38,742 nucleotides of DNA, from positions 1 through 38,742 of the forward strand of contig PXBD01000089.1 of assembly GCA_003565625.1 (NCBI GenBank). The letters run 5' to 3'. Numbering within the stretch: position 1 is the stretch's first letter; each line of letters begins with the position of its first letter. Below are positions 8,028 to 16,247 of this stretch, in pieces. Position numbers and translations under genes: made by a program. A model generated the notes under the pieces. It made no database searches. It was given only the letters and a program-made list of their open reading frames with translations, and was not told the origin of the DNA. This DNA is from Gammaproteobacteria bacterium (GTDB lineage: Bacteria; Pseudomonadota; Gammaproteobacteria; Xanthomonadales; Wenzhouxiangellaceae).

Positions 8028-8411
8028 TCAGCGATTGAAGCCGGCCGTTTCCATGGTCAGCAACACCACCGAGAGCGTGTTGGCCAGCAGCGCGCCGCCG
8101 GACAAGGACACGATACTGGCCATCACCGCCGGGGTCAGACCCACATCGAAGACATGCACCGATAACGCCCAGACCAGCACGGCCGCCAGCAAGTGCAGGT
8201 CCACAACCAGACTGGAGGCCAGCAACATGGCGCTCATCTGCGAACGCTCGCCCAGTTTCATGATGGTGGCTATCAGCCCGACCACCAGAGCGGCAAACAA
8301 CTCATAGACGTTGTGGTGCTCGGGATTGTCGATTTCGCCGAGAAAGAAGCCAAAGTTCAGGGTCAGTGCCAACAGCACGAAAAACCCGAACAAGACCTTG
8401 TTGAAGTTCAT
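8028..8411 (-). CDS. DUF6394 family integral membrane protein
   Basis: A 127-residue membrane protein with four predicted helices (about 6-25, 36-52, 62-85, 95-122). The L-N-F-G-F-F-x-G-E-I-D-N-P segment followed by H-H-N-V-Y-E-L-F-A-A is the recognisable core of DUF6394. Function is not established. It is first in the unit and directly precedes the two-RCK potassium channel; my recollection is that DUF6394 genes commonly sit beside such channels, which suggests an accessory subunit. AGAGG lies about 9 bases before the ATG. CATAAT (minus strand, 8444-8449) could be its -10 element, with a poor -35. Confidence 0.85.
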   Translation of the reverse strand: MNFNKVLFGFFVLLALTLNFGFFLGEIDNPEHHNVYELFAALVVGLIATIMKLGERSQMSAMLLASSLVVDLHLLAAVLVWALSVHVFDVGLTPAVMASIVSLSGGALLANTLSVVLLTMETAGFNR

Positions 8412-8469
8412 GGCGCGCCTCTGGAGCTTGAAAAGCCGAACTCATTATGCACGGCAACCGCCCCGCGGG

Positions 8470-8497
8470 TCGAACCGCCAAGCATTGCCCCTATAAT
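8470..8497 (+). promoter_or_regulatory. Sigma-70-type promoter for the SodC-like gene
   Basis: A perfect -10 TATAAT lies at 8492-8497, with TCGAAC at 8470-8475 as a weak -35 at 16-bp spacing. Transcription would start near 8504, about 28 bases before the ATG. The divergent DUF6394 promoter would lie in the same 120-bp gap. Confidence 0.55.
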
Positions 8498-8531
8498 GAA
8501 CGCCCACACTGCTTCGAGGAGATGAAAGACG

Positions 8532-9071
8532 ATGATGAAAATTCCGGTTCTTTCCCTGGTTACGGCTTTCGGCCTGTCCCTGGGTGTTGCCCAGGCCGAC
8601 GATCACCCCCGCGCCTCGGTCAGCTTCCTCGACCGCGACGGCAATGGGGTTGGCAGCGGCAGCCTTATCGAGGGCCCCAACGGGGTACTGATCGATCTCG
8701 ACCTGCACAGCCTGCCGCCGGGCCGTCGCGCGATTCACATCCACACCATCGGCACCTGCGAGGACCCGGACGAGGGCTTTGTTGCCTCCGGCGGACATCT
8801 CAACCCGGACGGAAAGCAGCACGGCCTGATGAACCCGGATGGTCCTGACAACGGCGATTTGCCCAACATCATTGTGCGCGAGGATGGCACGGTGCAGGTA
8901 GAGTTGTTTACCCATCTGGCTTCGCTGCATGGCGCCAATGGCCGCGCCGCCTTGTTCGACGAGGACGGTGCAGCCTTCGTCATTCACGACAACCGGGATG
9001 ACCACTTCACCCAGCCGATTGGCGGCGCCGGTCCGCGAATTGCCTGCGGCGTGATCCAGCCGGAAGAGTAG
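8532..9071 (+). CDS. Cu/Zn superoxide dismutase family protein (SodC-like), periplasmic
   Basis: A 179-residue secreted protein that would convert superoxide to peroxide and oxygen. The signal peptide ends A-Q-A-D at about residue 22. Copper ligands H69 and H71 (IHIH), bridging H89 (SGGH) and H152 are present. The disulfide pair is C76 and C172. H97 and D109 are zinc ligands, and the substrate-guiding Arg169 is in P-R-I-A-C-G-V-I. The usual third zinc histidine, three residues before D109 (H-x-G-D), is Asp106 here (P-D-N-G-D-L-P-N). Zinc binding may be altered or lost, so activity should not be assumed. ATG at 8532 follows GAGGAGAT at 8515-8522; ATG at 8535 is equally possible. It overlaps the next gene by one base. 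Confidence 0.88.
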   Translation: MMKIPVLSLVTAFGLSLGVAQADDHPRASVSFLDRDGNGVGSGSLIEGPNGVLIDLDLHSLPPGRRAIHIHTIGTCEDPDEGFVASGGHLNPDGKQHGLMNPDGPDNGDLPNIIVREDGTVQVELFTHLASLHGANGRAALFDEDGAAFVIHDNRDDHFTQPIGGAGPRIACGVIQPEE

Positions 9072-9679
9072 TGCCTCGAGCCGGACTGCTGATTGCCGGG
9101 TTGCTCGCCGCCGTCACGGCGGCGGGCAGCGCGTTTCTGGTTCGGCAAACGGCATCGGTCGATCCGCTGGAACTGACCGAAGAGGGAATCGGCCCGCTGC
9201 GGCTTGGGGCTGATTTCAGCCAGGCCGAACGGCTGGCATTTCGAGCCGCGCCCGCTACGGCGTTTTCCGGGGTGGGCTGTGCCGGGCTGGACGAAATCCG
9301 CTACGACGGCCAGCTTGGCCCGCATTCGGTAGGCATCATGGCCATGGCCGATAACGGCCGGATTCAGGAAATCGAGGCGACCCTGTACAGTCCGGTGCAG
9401 ACGGACAGTAAAGACGACTGCCGGGCGCTGCGTGACCGATTTGCAAAACCGTTCACCGACCGCTTCGGCCCGTTCGAAGACAGCTGGGAAATCAGCAAGC
9501 CGGTCTCCAGAGAACTGCTGGCCAGAACCGGGCCGGTGACCATGCTGGCGCGCTGGTTTGCCACCGGCGGCAGCTGCTACGTCAGCGCCCATTACGGGGT
9601 CAGCAATGGCGCCGACGTCCGGCTGGAATCGTCACTGGTGGCTGCGCTGGAGGATGCAGCGCGCCCGGATTTGCGCTAG
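9071..9679 (+). CDS. Secreted or membrane-anchored protein of unknown function
   Basis: A 202-residue protein starting at GTG 9071, whose G is the last base of the preceding TAG stop, so it is translationally coupled to the SodC-like gene. Residues 5-24 form a hydrophobic signal peptide or anchor without a lipobox. An early G-I-G-P-L-R-L-G motif, seen in several families of small exported proteins, is followed by a beta-rich sequence with three spaced cysteines (in G-V-G-C-A-G, D-D-C-R and G-S-C-Y). I do not recognise a named family. Its stop overlaps the convergent RRM gene stop by four bases. Pairing with a superoxide dismutase relative suggests an envelope role, but this is context only. 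Confidence 0.75.
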   Translation: MPRAGLLIAGLLAAVTAAGSAFLVRQTASVDPLELTEEGIGPLRLGADFSQAERLAFRAAPATAFSGVGCAGLDEIRYDGQLGPHSVGIMAMADNGRIQEIEATLYSPVQTDSKDDCRALRDRFAKPFTDRFGPFEDSWEISKPVSRELLARTGPVTMLARWFATGGSCYVSAHYGVSNGADVRLESSLVAALEDAARPDLR

Positions 9680-9948
9680 CGCCGGCGGCCGCCGCGCTTC
9701 TTCTTGCCGCGCGGGCGTTCCTCCCGCACCTGGATCGACTGACCATTCAGCTCGGCACCATCGAGTTCAGCGATGGCCGCACGCGCCTCGTGGCCTTCCA
9801 TGTCAATCATGGCTACCCCGCGGCAGCGACGGGTAAAGATGTCGAGCGGCAGGTCGAGCTTGCGCACCGTGCCGCAACGGGAAAACAATTCACGCAGCTG
9901 GCTTTCGCGGGTTTCGGGATGGATATTGCGAACAAAAAGGGTCTTCAT
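9676..9948 (-). CDS. RRM-domain RNA-binding protein
   Basis: A 90-residue protein made of one RNA recognition motif (residues 1-75) and a basic tail rich in Arg, Lys and Gly. RNP2 is L-F-V-R-N-I near the start. RNP1 is R-G-V-A-M-I-D-M, in which the usual first aromatic position (G-F-G/A-F-V) is replaced, so single-stranded RNA contacts may be weaker. Small RRM proteins of this type occur in many proteobacteria and are often cold-responsive; targets are unknown. ATG at 9948 is chosen because MKTLFVRN is the standard beginning of the family and GGAGG lies at 9957-9961; a GTG at 9975 in the same frame is an alternative. Confidence 0.85.
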   Translation of the reverse strand: MKTLFVRNIHPETRESQLRELFSRCGTVRKLDLPLDIFTRRCRGVAMIDMEGHEARAAIAELDGAELNGQSIQVREERPRGKKKRGGRRR

Positions 9949-10047
9949 GCAGGGGCGGCCTCCGGGCCGGAACACTGGAGTCAGCCGAGACGGGCCCGCA
10001 GGAAAGGTCGGGGCCGACTGACAGGATCAAAACGCTAATGGAGCAGG

Positions 10048-10914
10048 TTACCACAGTCTGGTCGAGCGCCCGCAGGAGTCAGATCCGGCGAGCAATCGAT
10101 CAAAGGCCTCCAGGCGAATATAGCCCGGTTTTCCCTGCAGCACTTTCTGCTTGAAGTAGTCGCCCAGAAAACATAACCGCACCCACGCCCACTGCTGGCC
10201 AAGATCAGGCCCATCGGCCGGCAAGCGCCCGAACACCTCCGGCGCTGGATCGAAAGGCCAGCGCAACCAGGCCTTGGCCAGTCCCGTTCCCAGCGGCGAG
10301 TTCGAGCTCAGAGCTTCGATATCGATGCCCACCGCAACATCATCCCGGATGACAAAGTTCTTGCCTACCGGGTCGGTGTAATCGGCACCAGCCCAGACCC
10401 GGTCAGGGCGCAGAGTTCGTTCCAATGCCAGCAAGCGGTTGGCGCGCTCTGTGGCCAGCACACCACAGCGAGTCAGGAAATCAAGGTCCAGCGCCAACCG
10501 GGCCGACAGCGCGTCAGGCTTCGAGGCTGTCGCCGGTGCACGGGCATACAAGCGGACAAAAAACGCAACCAGTCGGTCACGATCGGCCGGATCATTCAGC
10601 CTCGGTGCCTGTCCGGGCACGAAATCGACCCACAGTTGCCGTCCCTGCGCCATCAGCAGCGTTGGGAAACAGCCATCGCCGGCAAGCTGCTCCAGGCCGT
10701 GGGCGATCTCCCGTGCAGTCTGCGCATCGGCAAATCGCACGCGCTTGAGGCGCGTCTTTCCGATCCACACGAAGTGCACCTCATGGGTCTTGCCCAGGCC
10801 GGCGCCGCGCCATGCTCTCCAGTGACGACGCAGTCGCTGCCAGAAGGGCAACGCATGTCTCACTCGGATTCTGGCGACCATGAAAACGGCTCGGGTAGCG
10901 ATGCAGGCTGCCAT
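10048..10914 (-). CDS. Hypothetical protein, possible kinase/phosphotransferase fold
   Basis: A 288-residue basic protein with no signal peptide and no family I can name with certainty. Around residues 178-200 it has D-Y-T-D-P-V-G-K-N-F-V followed by V-G-I-D-I-E-A-L. This resembles the catalytic loop (D-x4-N) and metal-binding D-x-E of aminoglycoside/choline/LPS-kinase-like phosphotransferases. A Lys in the N-terminal lobe (K-x-R-L-K-R-V) could bind ATP phosphate. A small-molecule or glycolipid kinase is therefore possible but unproven. It is divergent from the adjacent sulfotransferase gene, and cell-surface glycan modification would fit both. Start at 10914 is uncertain; ATG at 10881 is an alternative and neither has a good Shine-Dalgarno. 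Confidence 0.7.
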   Translation of the reverse strand: MAACIATRAVFMVARIRVRHALPFWQRLRRHWRAWRGAGLGKTHEVHFVWIGKTRLKRVRFADAQTAREIAHGLEQLAGDGCFPTLLMAQGRQLWVDFVPGQAPRLNDPADRDRLVAFFVRLYARAPATASKPDALSARLALDLDFLTRCGVLATERANRLLALERTLRPDRVWAGADYTDPVGKNFVIRDDVAVGIDIEALSSNSPLGTGLAKAWLRWPFDPAPEVFGRLPADGPDLGQQWAWVRLCFLGDYFKQKVLQGKPGYIRLEAFDRLLAGSDSCGRSTRLW

Positions 10915-10959
10915 TGTACGGCGGATTCCCGCCCGTTCCGGTGTACACTCCCGACCGGG

Positions 10960-11973
10960 ATGAGCACCCAGCCAATCTTATCTGCACCAGCCTCCGGACC
11001 GGTCGAACCAGGGATCGCGGCCCGGCGGGTGGTTTTTGTCATCGGTGCCGGTCGCAGCGGCACCAGTACGCTGGCCCGGGCCCTGGGTGCGCTCGGCGTG
11101 GAACTCGGCAACCGGTTCAAGCGCGCCACGCGCAAGAATCCCACCGGCTTTTTCGAGGACGCCGAGCTGCTCGAGCTGAGCAAGTCCGTGCGCAACCGCA
11201 TCGGGGTGCGCGCAGATAGCCTGCGTCTGATCGAGCCGCAGGAACTCAACGGCCCAGCCCTGCGTGATCTGCACGAGCGCGCCAGGAAAATCATTCAGCG
11301 GCGCTTTTCCAACCACCCCATCTGGGGCTTCAAGTACGGCCGTACCCTGCGCATCCTGCCGTTCTGGGAACCGGTGCTTGCCGAACTCGATATCGAGCCC
11401 AGTTTCGTTATCGCCCTGCGCAACCCCTTGAGTGTGGCGCGCTCGCGGGCCCGGCTGGACCCGCGCCGCGGCATCCAGGCAACCAGCGATCTGGAGTGGC
11501 TGGTCAGCATCGTGCCGTACCTGCGCCGCACCCGCCCGCATCGGCTGACCGTGGTCGACTATGACGACCTGATGGATGATCCGGTCGCCCAGCTGAGCCG
11601 GCTGGCCAGCGAACTGGCCCTGCCCCAGGCGGCTACCACAGAGCGACAGATCAAGGACTATGCCGAGCGCTTTCTCGACCCCGGTCTGCGTCACACCCGG
11701 TACGACGCAGAGCAACTGGCCCGGGACGACCAGGTCAACCCCATCGTGCGCGCCGGGTATCGGCTGCTGCGCGAGGTTTCAGCGGGCATGATCAGCCCGC
11801 GCGAGGAGGTATTCTGGGAACAATGGCAAGCCGTCGAGCAGGGCGTGCGTGACCTTGGGCCCATCCTCGCGCTGATGGATCTGCGCGAAGCCGAGCGCCG
11901 GCGCGCGCTCACCAGCCTGTTGGGGCCCCTGCAGGCGCTGTCCCTGCTCAAGCCACACCTGAAGAATCTCTAA
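10960..11973 (+). CDS. Sulfotransferase family protein (P-loop, PAPS-dependent type)
   Basis: A 337-residue protein with the 5'-phosphosulfate-binding P-loop near its start: F-V-I-G-A-G-R-S-G-T-S-T-L-A. An R-N-P-L-S-V-A-R-S-R segment midway matches the 3'-phosphate-binding Arg/Ser region. This fits cytosolic-type sulfotransferases using PAPS as donor. The acceptor, whether polysaccharide, lipid or small molecule, is not predictable. ATG at 10960 is used because the P-loop then begins at about residue 27; longer in-frame openings run through the divergent gene. The Shine-Dalgarno is weak. The DUF2891 gene follows after 28 bases and a radical SAM gene after that, probably as one operon. A second, unrelated-looking sulfotransferase is encoded at 16248. 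Confidence 0.8.
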   Translation: MSTQPILSAPASGPVEPGIAARRVVFVIGAGRSGTSTLARALGALGVELGNRFKRATRKNPTGFFEDAELLELSKSVRNRIGVRADSLRLIEPQELNGPALRDLHERARKIIQRRFSNHPIWGFKYGRTLRILPFWEPVLAELDIEPSFVIALRNPLSVARSRARLDPRRGIQATSDLEWLVSIVPYLRRTRPHRLTVVDYDDLMDDPVAQLSRLASELALPQAATTERQIKDYAERFLDPGLRHTRYDAEQLARDDQVNPIVRAGYRLLREVSAGMISPREEVFWEQWQAVEQGVRDLGPILALMDLREAERRRALTSLLGPLQALSLLKPHLKNL

Positions 11974-12001
11974 TCTTTATAAGCTGAGGAGAATCCGGAA
12001 C

Positions 12002-13108
12002 ATGACCAGAGCACTTTCATTCGCCCTGCTGCTGGGACTGTTGATCAACTCATCCGACACCATGGCCAGATCTGAACCCCATCACCTCGACTCTGCCACT
12101 GCCGGACATTTCGCCTCTCTGGCTCTGGCCTGCGTGGATCGCGAATACCCGAACCAGATCCGCCACGTCATGACCAGCGACGACGATGTGGGCACGCCGC
12201 GCCAGCTCACCCCCAGCTTTTACGGCTGCTTCGACTGGCACTCGGCGGTGCACGGCCACTGGCTGCTGGTGCGCCTGAGCCGGCTGTTTCCGGAGGCCGA
12301 TTTTGTGACCGCGGCGCTCACCAAGCTCGGCGCCAATCTCACTCACTCCAACCTGCTGGCCGAGGCCGCCTACATGAGCCATCCCGACCGGGCCGGTTTT
12401 CAGCGTCCCTACGGTCTGGCCTGGCTGCTGCAGCTGGTCGCCGAACTGGACGAATGGAGCAACGACCAGGCAGCCCAATGGCGCGAATGGCTGCGCCCGG
12501 CCGAGCAGATCGCCGTGGCGCGCCTGCACGACTGGATTCCGCTGCTGCACTACCCGATCCGTGACGGCGAGCACTCGCAGACGGCCTTTGCCTTCGGCCT
12601 GATCCACGACTACGCCCGACGCATGGAGGATCAGCAGACCCTGGACATGCTGGCTGATGCGGCCGAGCGCTTCTACCGCGCCGATCACGACTGTCCGATC
12701 GGTTACGAGCCTTCCGGCCACGATTTTCTTTCGCCCTGCCTGGCCGAGGCGGATTTCATGCGCCGGGTGCTCTCAGCCGATGAATTCGCTGCCTGGCTGG
12801 GAGAGTTCCTGCCGCGCATCGGCCAGGACGGCTGGCTGCCGGTGGCCGTGGTCACCGACCGCGAGGACGGCAAGCTCGCCCATATCGACGGCCTGAACCT
12901 GTCGCGAGCCTGGATGCTGGAGGGCATGGCCCATGGCCTGCCCGAAGCCGATGGCCGTCGAAACGCCCTGCTGAAATCGGCCGCGGAACATGCGCAGGCC
13001 GGACTGGAAGGCGTGACCGACGAGTTCTATGCTGGCAGCCACTGGCTGGCCAGCTTTGCCACCTATCTGTATAGCCAGCGCGGCATCGCGGGTTCCCCGA
13101 CACCATGA
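12002..13108 (+). CDS. DUF2891 family protein, exported
   Basis: A 368-residue protein with an N-terminal hydrophobic segment (residues 4-16) that looks like a signal peptide. The diagnostic region is Y-G-C-F-D-W-H-S-A-V-H-G-H-W-L-L-V-R near residue 75, with an earlier Y-P-N-Q-I-R-H-V. These match DUF2891, whose alpha-helical repeats suggest an (alpha/alpha)6-like toroid. Function is unassigned; the conserved D-W-H and H-x-H residues suggest a catalytic or metal site. AGGAG precedes the ATG at suitable spacing. The stop overlaps the radical SAM start as ATGA, so the two are coupled. Confidence 0.85.
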   Translation: MTRALSFALLLGLLINSSDTMARSEPHHLDSATAGHFASLALACVDREYPNQIRHVMTSDDDVGTPRQLTPSFYGCFDWHSAVHGHWLLVRLSRLFPEADFVTAALTKLGANLTHSNLLAEAAYMSHPDRAGFQRPYGLAWLLQLVAELDEWSNDQAAQWREWLRPAEQIAVARLHDWIPLLHYPIRDGEHSQTAFAFGLIHDYARRMEDQQTLDMLADAAERFYRADHDCPIGYEPSGHDFLSPCLAEADFMRRVLSADEFAAWLGEFLPRIGQDGWLPVAVVTDREDGKLAHIDGLNLSRAWMLEGMAHGLPEADGRRNALLKSAAEHAQAGLEGVTDEFYAGSHWLASFATYLYSQRGIAGSPTP

Positions 13109-14004
13109 GTGCTGCCATTCCCATCCGCTACGTCGAGCCGGTGTTCCGGCCGCCCAGCGAGGGCCGCTCGCTGATTCTGCCGGTCACCGACGGCTGCTCG
13201 TGGAACCAGTGCAGCTTCTGCGAGATGTATACGGCACCGCAGAAGAAATTTCGCGCCCGTGACGAGGCAGAGGTGCTGGAGAGTATTCGGCAAACGGGGG
13301 AGCAGTTCGGCTCGGCCGTACGCCGGGTGTTTCTGGCCGACGGCGATGCGCTGGTGCTGCCCACCCACCGCCTGCTGAAAATTCTTGAAGCCATCCGCGA
13401 CCACATGCCGAGCGTCGAGCGGGTGGCCAGCTACTGCCTGCCGCGCAACCTCAAGCGCAAATCAGTGGCCGAAGTGCGCGAACTGGCCGACGCCGGCCTG
13501 AAGATGGCCTACGTCGGCGCCGAGTCCGGCGACGATCTGGTTCTGGAAAAAGTCAACAAGTGCGAGACCTTTGCTTCAACCGTGGACGCGCTGCACAAGC
13601 TGGGCCAGGCCGGCATTACCCGCTCGGTGATGATTCTCAACGGCCTGGGCGGGCAGATCCACTCCGAGCAACACGCCACCAACTCGGCCCGGCTGGCCAA
13701 CGCCACCCAGCCGGAATACCTGGCCACGCTGGTGGTCAGCTTTCCCATGGGCGAGGAGCGCCTCCGGGCCGGTTACCCGGAGTGGGAGCCGCTGGACCAG
13801 CCCGGCCTGTTTCGCGAGATGGAACTTCTGCTGAGCACGCTGGAGCTGAAGGACACCGTGTTCCGCTCGGATCACGCCTCAAACTGGCTGATCCTGAAAG
13901 GCCGGCTGGGGCAAGACAAGGAACGCCTGCTCAACCAGGTCCGAAGCGCAATCGCCGATCCCGAATCGGCGCCCCTGCGCCCGACCTGGTCACGCGGCTT
14001 GTGA
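13105..14004 (+). CDS. Radical SAM protein (CX4CX2C type)
   Basis: A 299-residue radical S-adenosylmethionine enzyme. The [4Fe-4S] cluster motif is C31-x4-C36-x2-C39 in D-G-C-S-W-N-Q-C-S-F-C. This four-residue spacing, rather than the canonical CX3CX2C, is characteristic of a subgroup of COG1032-like proteins with a (T)xGCSWNxCxFCxMY signature. A-Y-V-G-A-E-S-G-D-D is the SAM-binding strand seen in Elp3/HemN-like domains, followed by G-L-G-G-Q. There is no B12, SPASM or TRAM domain. The substrate is unknown. The start ATG overlaps the DUF2891 stop by four bases, and the pair may act on the same target. Confidence 0.88.
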   Translation: MSAAIPIRYVEPVFRPPSEGRSLILPVTDGCSWNQCSFCEMYTAPQKKFRARDEAEVLESIRQTGEQFGSAVRRVFLADGDALVLPTHRLLKILEAIRDHMPSVERVASYCLPRNLKRKSVAEVRELADAGLKMAYVGAESGDDLVLEKVNKCETFASTVDALHKLGQAGITRSVMILNGLGGQIHSEQHATNSARLANATQPEYLATLVVSFPMGEERLRAGYPEWEPLDQPGLFREMELLLSTLELKDTVFRSDHASNWLILKGRLGQDKERLLNQVRSAIADPESAPLRPTWSRGL

Positions 14005-14022
14005 GCATCAAAAGAGCCAAGC

Positions 14023-16125
14023 CTACAGCGGCCACAGATCCCAGTACAGGCCCGCAGCTGCCAGGCTGAACACACTCAGGATCACGGGCAGCAGCCCCAG
14101 GCGGCTGGCGGGCGGCAGATTCGGTCGATGCCGCCACAGCTGCACCAGGCCGAGCGCTGCCAGCAGTACCGAGGCCGGCGCCAGCCAGGCAAACCACATC
14201 GCCCAGGGCAGCATGCCGAACAGCAGCATGATCTCGGTGATTTCGCTGGTTGCGTAGGCGGCCGCGCCCAGTCCGGCAGCGTAGCCTGTCGCCGTTGCCG
14301 CGGCCAGGAAAACCAGCAGGCGGCTGCCGCCGGCAAAGCGCAGGCGCTGACCGTTGAGCACCCGGGCCGACCAGGCCACCAGCAAGACCACGGCCCCGAT
14401 CAGGCTGATCAGCCACGAGCTGCCTGCCCAGATGGCGTGGCCACGCAGTCGCTTCCGGTTTTCCTCGGCCATGACCAGGCCACGAACCATTGCAGAGGTC
14501 TGGAAGTAGGGCGCGATGTACTGCGCGGCCTCACCGCCTTGTTCGATGCAGTCCTCGTCCAGCGCTGCGGTCGGGTCGTCGAAAAAGCCGTTCATGAAAT
14601 CGCCGGCACAATCCAGCGAACGGGTCGGACCGTGGCCGGCGTGCGGAAAGATAGCCAGGCGGCCGTTGCTGAATCCCGGCAAAATGTACTCGGCCAGCGG
14701 CACCGGGGTGATCGGATCCCAGGCGCCGTTGGCCACGACCACGGGCAGGCCGCTCTCGACGAGTGCAAACTGGGCCGGATCGCGCGGCGCCAGGCCGGCT
14801 TCGCGGCACATCCGGTCGGCTTCGGCAATGGCTGCTTCGCTGCCGAAAGCACGCGCAAGCAGGGCATGGTCGCGAAACTCGCGCGGCGCATTTGCGGCCC
14901 CGCCGGCGACATAGCCATCGAGACAGCGCACCGCCATCGACATGCCGGCGCTCATGCCCACGCCTCCGCGCATTTCGGCCAGCGCCACGGCGCGAAAGAA
15001 GGTTTCATCGCGCTTATCGGCTGCCCGGGTCAGCCCGTCGATGATGGCCGGAACGGCCGGATGGTTGGATTCTTCATACAGCAGCATGAACGGCAGGCCG
15101 ACCAGCAGGTCCTGGAACAGGTAGGCCTGACCGGTCGGGTAGCGCTCGTCCGGCTTCACTTCGAGTTCGATCGGTTGCTCGGTGATGGCGGCAATCGCCG
15201 ACCGGTAGCGTTGCTCCAGCCCCTCGTACACCCTTCGGCAATGGGGCTGCTCGGCGCAGGCGGCAAACAGCATTTCCAGGTTGCGGTCATGCCAATGGGC
15301 GATGCGCATCAGGTCTTGCAGGTCCAGCGGCACGATGGCATCCAGCACGACCGCGCGGATGCCCTCAGGGTCGACCTTCAGGTAGGCCTGGCCGAGCACC
15401 GAGCCGTAGGAAATGCCCCAGACGTTCCAGTCCTCCAGGCCCAGGGCCAGCCGAAGCGCTTTGACGTCGCGGGCGTTTTCAAAGGTGTGGTAGGCGCTGA
15501 CATCGACGCCGCGAGCACGCGCATCCTCGATACACCGCGCCGCCACATCCAGCGCCGCCAGCTGGCTGTCATGCCAGTCCGGATGAATCTGCTCGGCCCG
15601 GTTCAGGTCGCCAAAGAACGGGCAGAAATCGCCGGAGTGGCCGATGCCACGCTGCTCGAGGATGATCAGGTCGCGCTGCTCGACCAAGCTGTGGTCCTTG
15701 AGCCGGCTGACGTAGACATCGGCATGCACGCCGGGCCCGCCGGTCAGATAGATCACCGGGTCGGGTCTGACCTCGACCGGGTTGCCGTCGGCGTCCTCGC
15801 CGCGGGCCGGGATGCGGATGAAGTTCAGCTCAATGGTACGGCTGTCGGCTACCTCTCGATTTTCCGGCACCCGAATCAGGCCGCACTCCACCTCGCCGGG
15901 CTCGTAGTCGATCTGCCCGCGAAACGGGCAGACCAGGGTGTCGTAGCCCGGCGCGCGCAGCCATTCCCACGCCACCGGCGAAGCCTCCAAAGGCTCGTTT
16001 CCCTCCTCGTGCTCCGACGACAACTCCGGGGCCTGGCCATCATCCGGCTGGGCATCAATGGAAGCTGCCTCTTCGGCGGAAGCCGGCAGCATGAACAACA
16101 GGCCGAGCAGGGCAATCAGTCTCAT
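14023..16125 (-). CDS. Exported alpha/beta hydrolase (peptidase S33/TAP-like) with C-terminal membrane domain
   Basis: A 700-residue protein. Residues 1-18 are a signal peptide. An acidic linker follows, then an alpha/beta-hydrolase domain (about 60-545). It has T-G-G-P-G in the oxyanion region (about 129-133), nucleophile Ser239 in G-I-S-Y-G-S, an acid in N-G-A-W-D-P-I-T-P and His in H-A-G-H-G-P, as in prolyl-aminopeptidase and TAP-like C-terminal families. The last 150 residues carry four or five hydrophobic helices, so the catalytic domain is tethered to the inner membrane facing the periplasm. Such tails are unusual for S33 enzymes. ATG at 16125 is preferred over 16143 because it gives a clean signal peptide and GGAG lies 6 bases upstream. 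A peptidase or esterase on envelope substrates is likely; specificity is unknown. Confidence 0.85.
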   Translation of the reverse strand: MRLIALLGLLFMLPASAEEAASIDAQPDDGQAPELSSEHEEGNEPLEASPVAWEWLRAPGYDTLVCPFRGQIDYEPGEVECGLIRVPENREVADSRTIELNFIRIPARGEDADGNPVEVRPDPVIYLTGGPGVHADVYVSRLKDHSLVEQRDLIILEQRGIGHSGDFCPFFGDLNRAEQIHPDWHDSQLAALDVAARCIEDARARGVDVSAYHTFENARDVKALRLALGLEDWNVWGISYGSVLGQAYLKVDPEGIRAVVLDAIVPLDLQDLMRIAHWHDRNLEMLFAACAEQPHCRRVYEGLEQRYRSAIAAITEQPIELEVKPDERYPTGQAYLFQDLLVGLPFMLLYEESNHPAVPAIIDGLTRAADKRDETFFRAVALAEMRGGVGMSAGMSMAVRCLDGYVAGGAANAPREFRDHALLARAFGSEAAIAEADRMCREAGLAPRDPAQFALVESGLPVVVANGAWDPITPVPLAEYILPGFSNGRLAIFPHAGHGPTRSLDCAGDFMNGFFDDPTAALDEDCIEQGGEAAQYIAPYFQTSAMVRGLVMAEENRKRLRGHAIWAGSSWLISLIGAVVLLVAWSARVLNGQRLRFAGGSRLLVFLAAATATGYAAGLGAAAYATSEITEIMLLFGMLPWAMWFAWLAPASVLLAALGLVQLWRHRPNLPPASRLGLLPVILSVFSLAAAGLYWDLWPL

Positions 16126-16247
16126 CGAGGCTCCGGAGTACAATGGATTTCAGGCTGCAAGAATACTCCACTGCGACCGGCGCGCACCGTTTCGCGCGCC
16201 CGCCGGCGTGGCACAATGAGAACTTGTTCCGTTGCGGATTGCAAACG

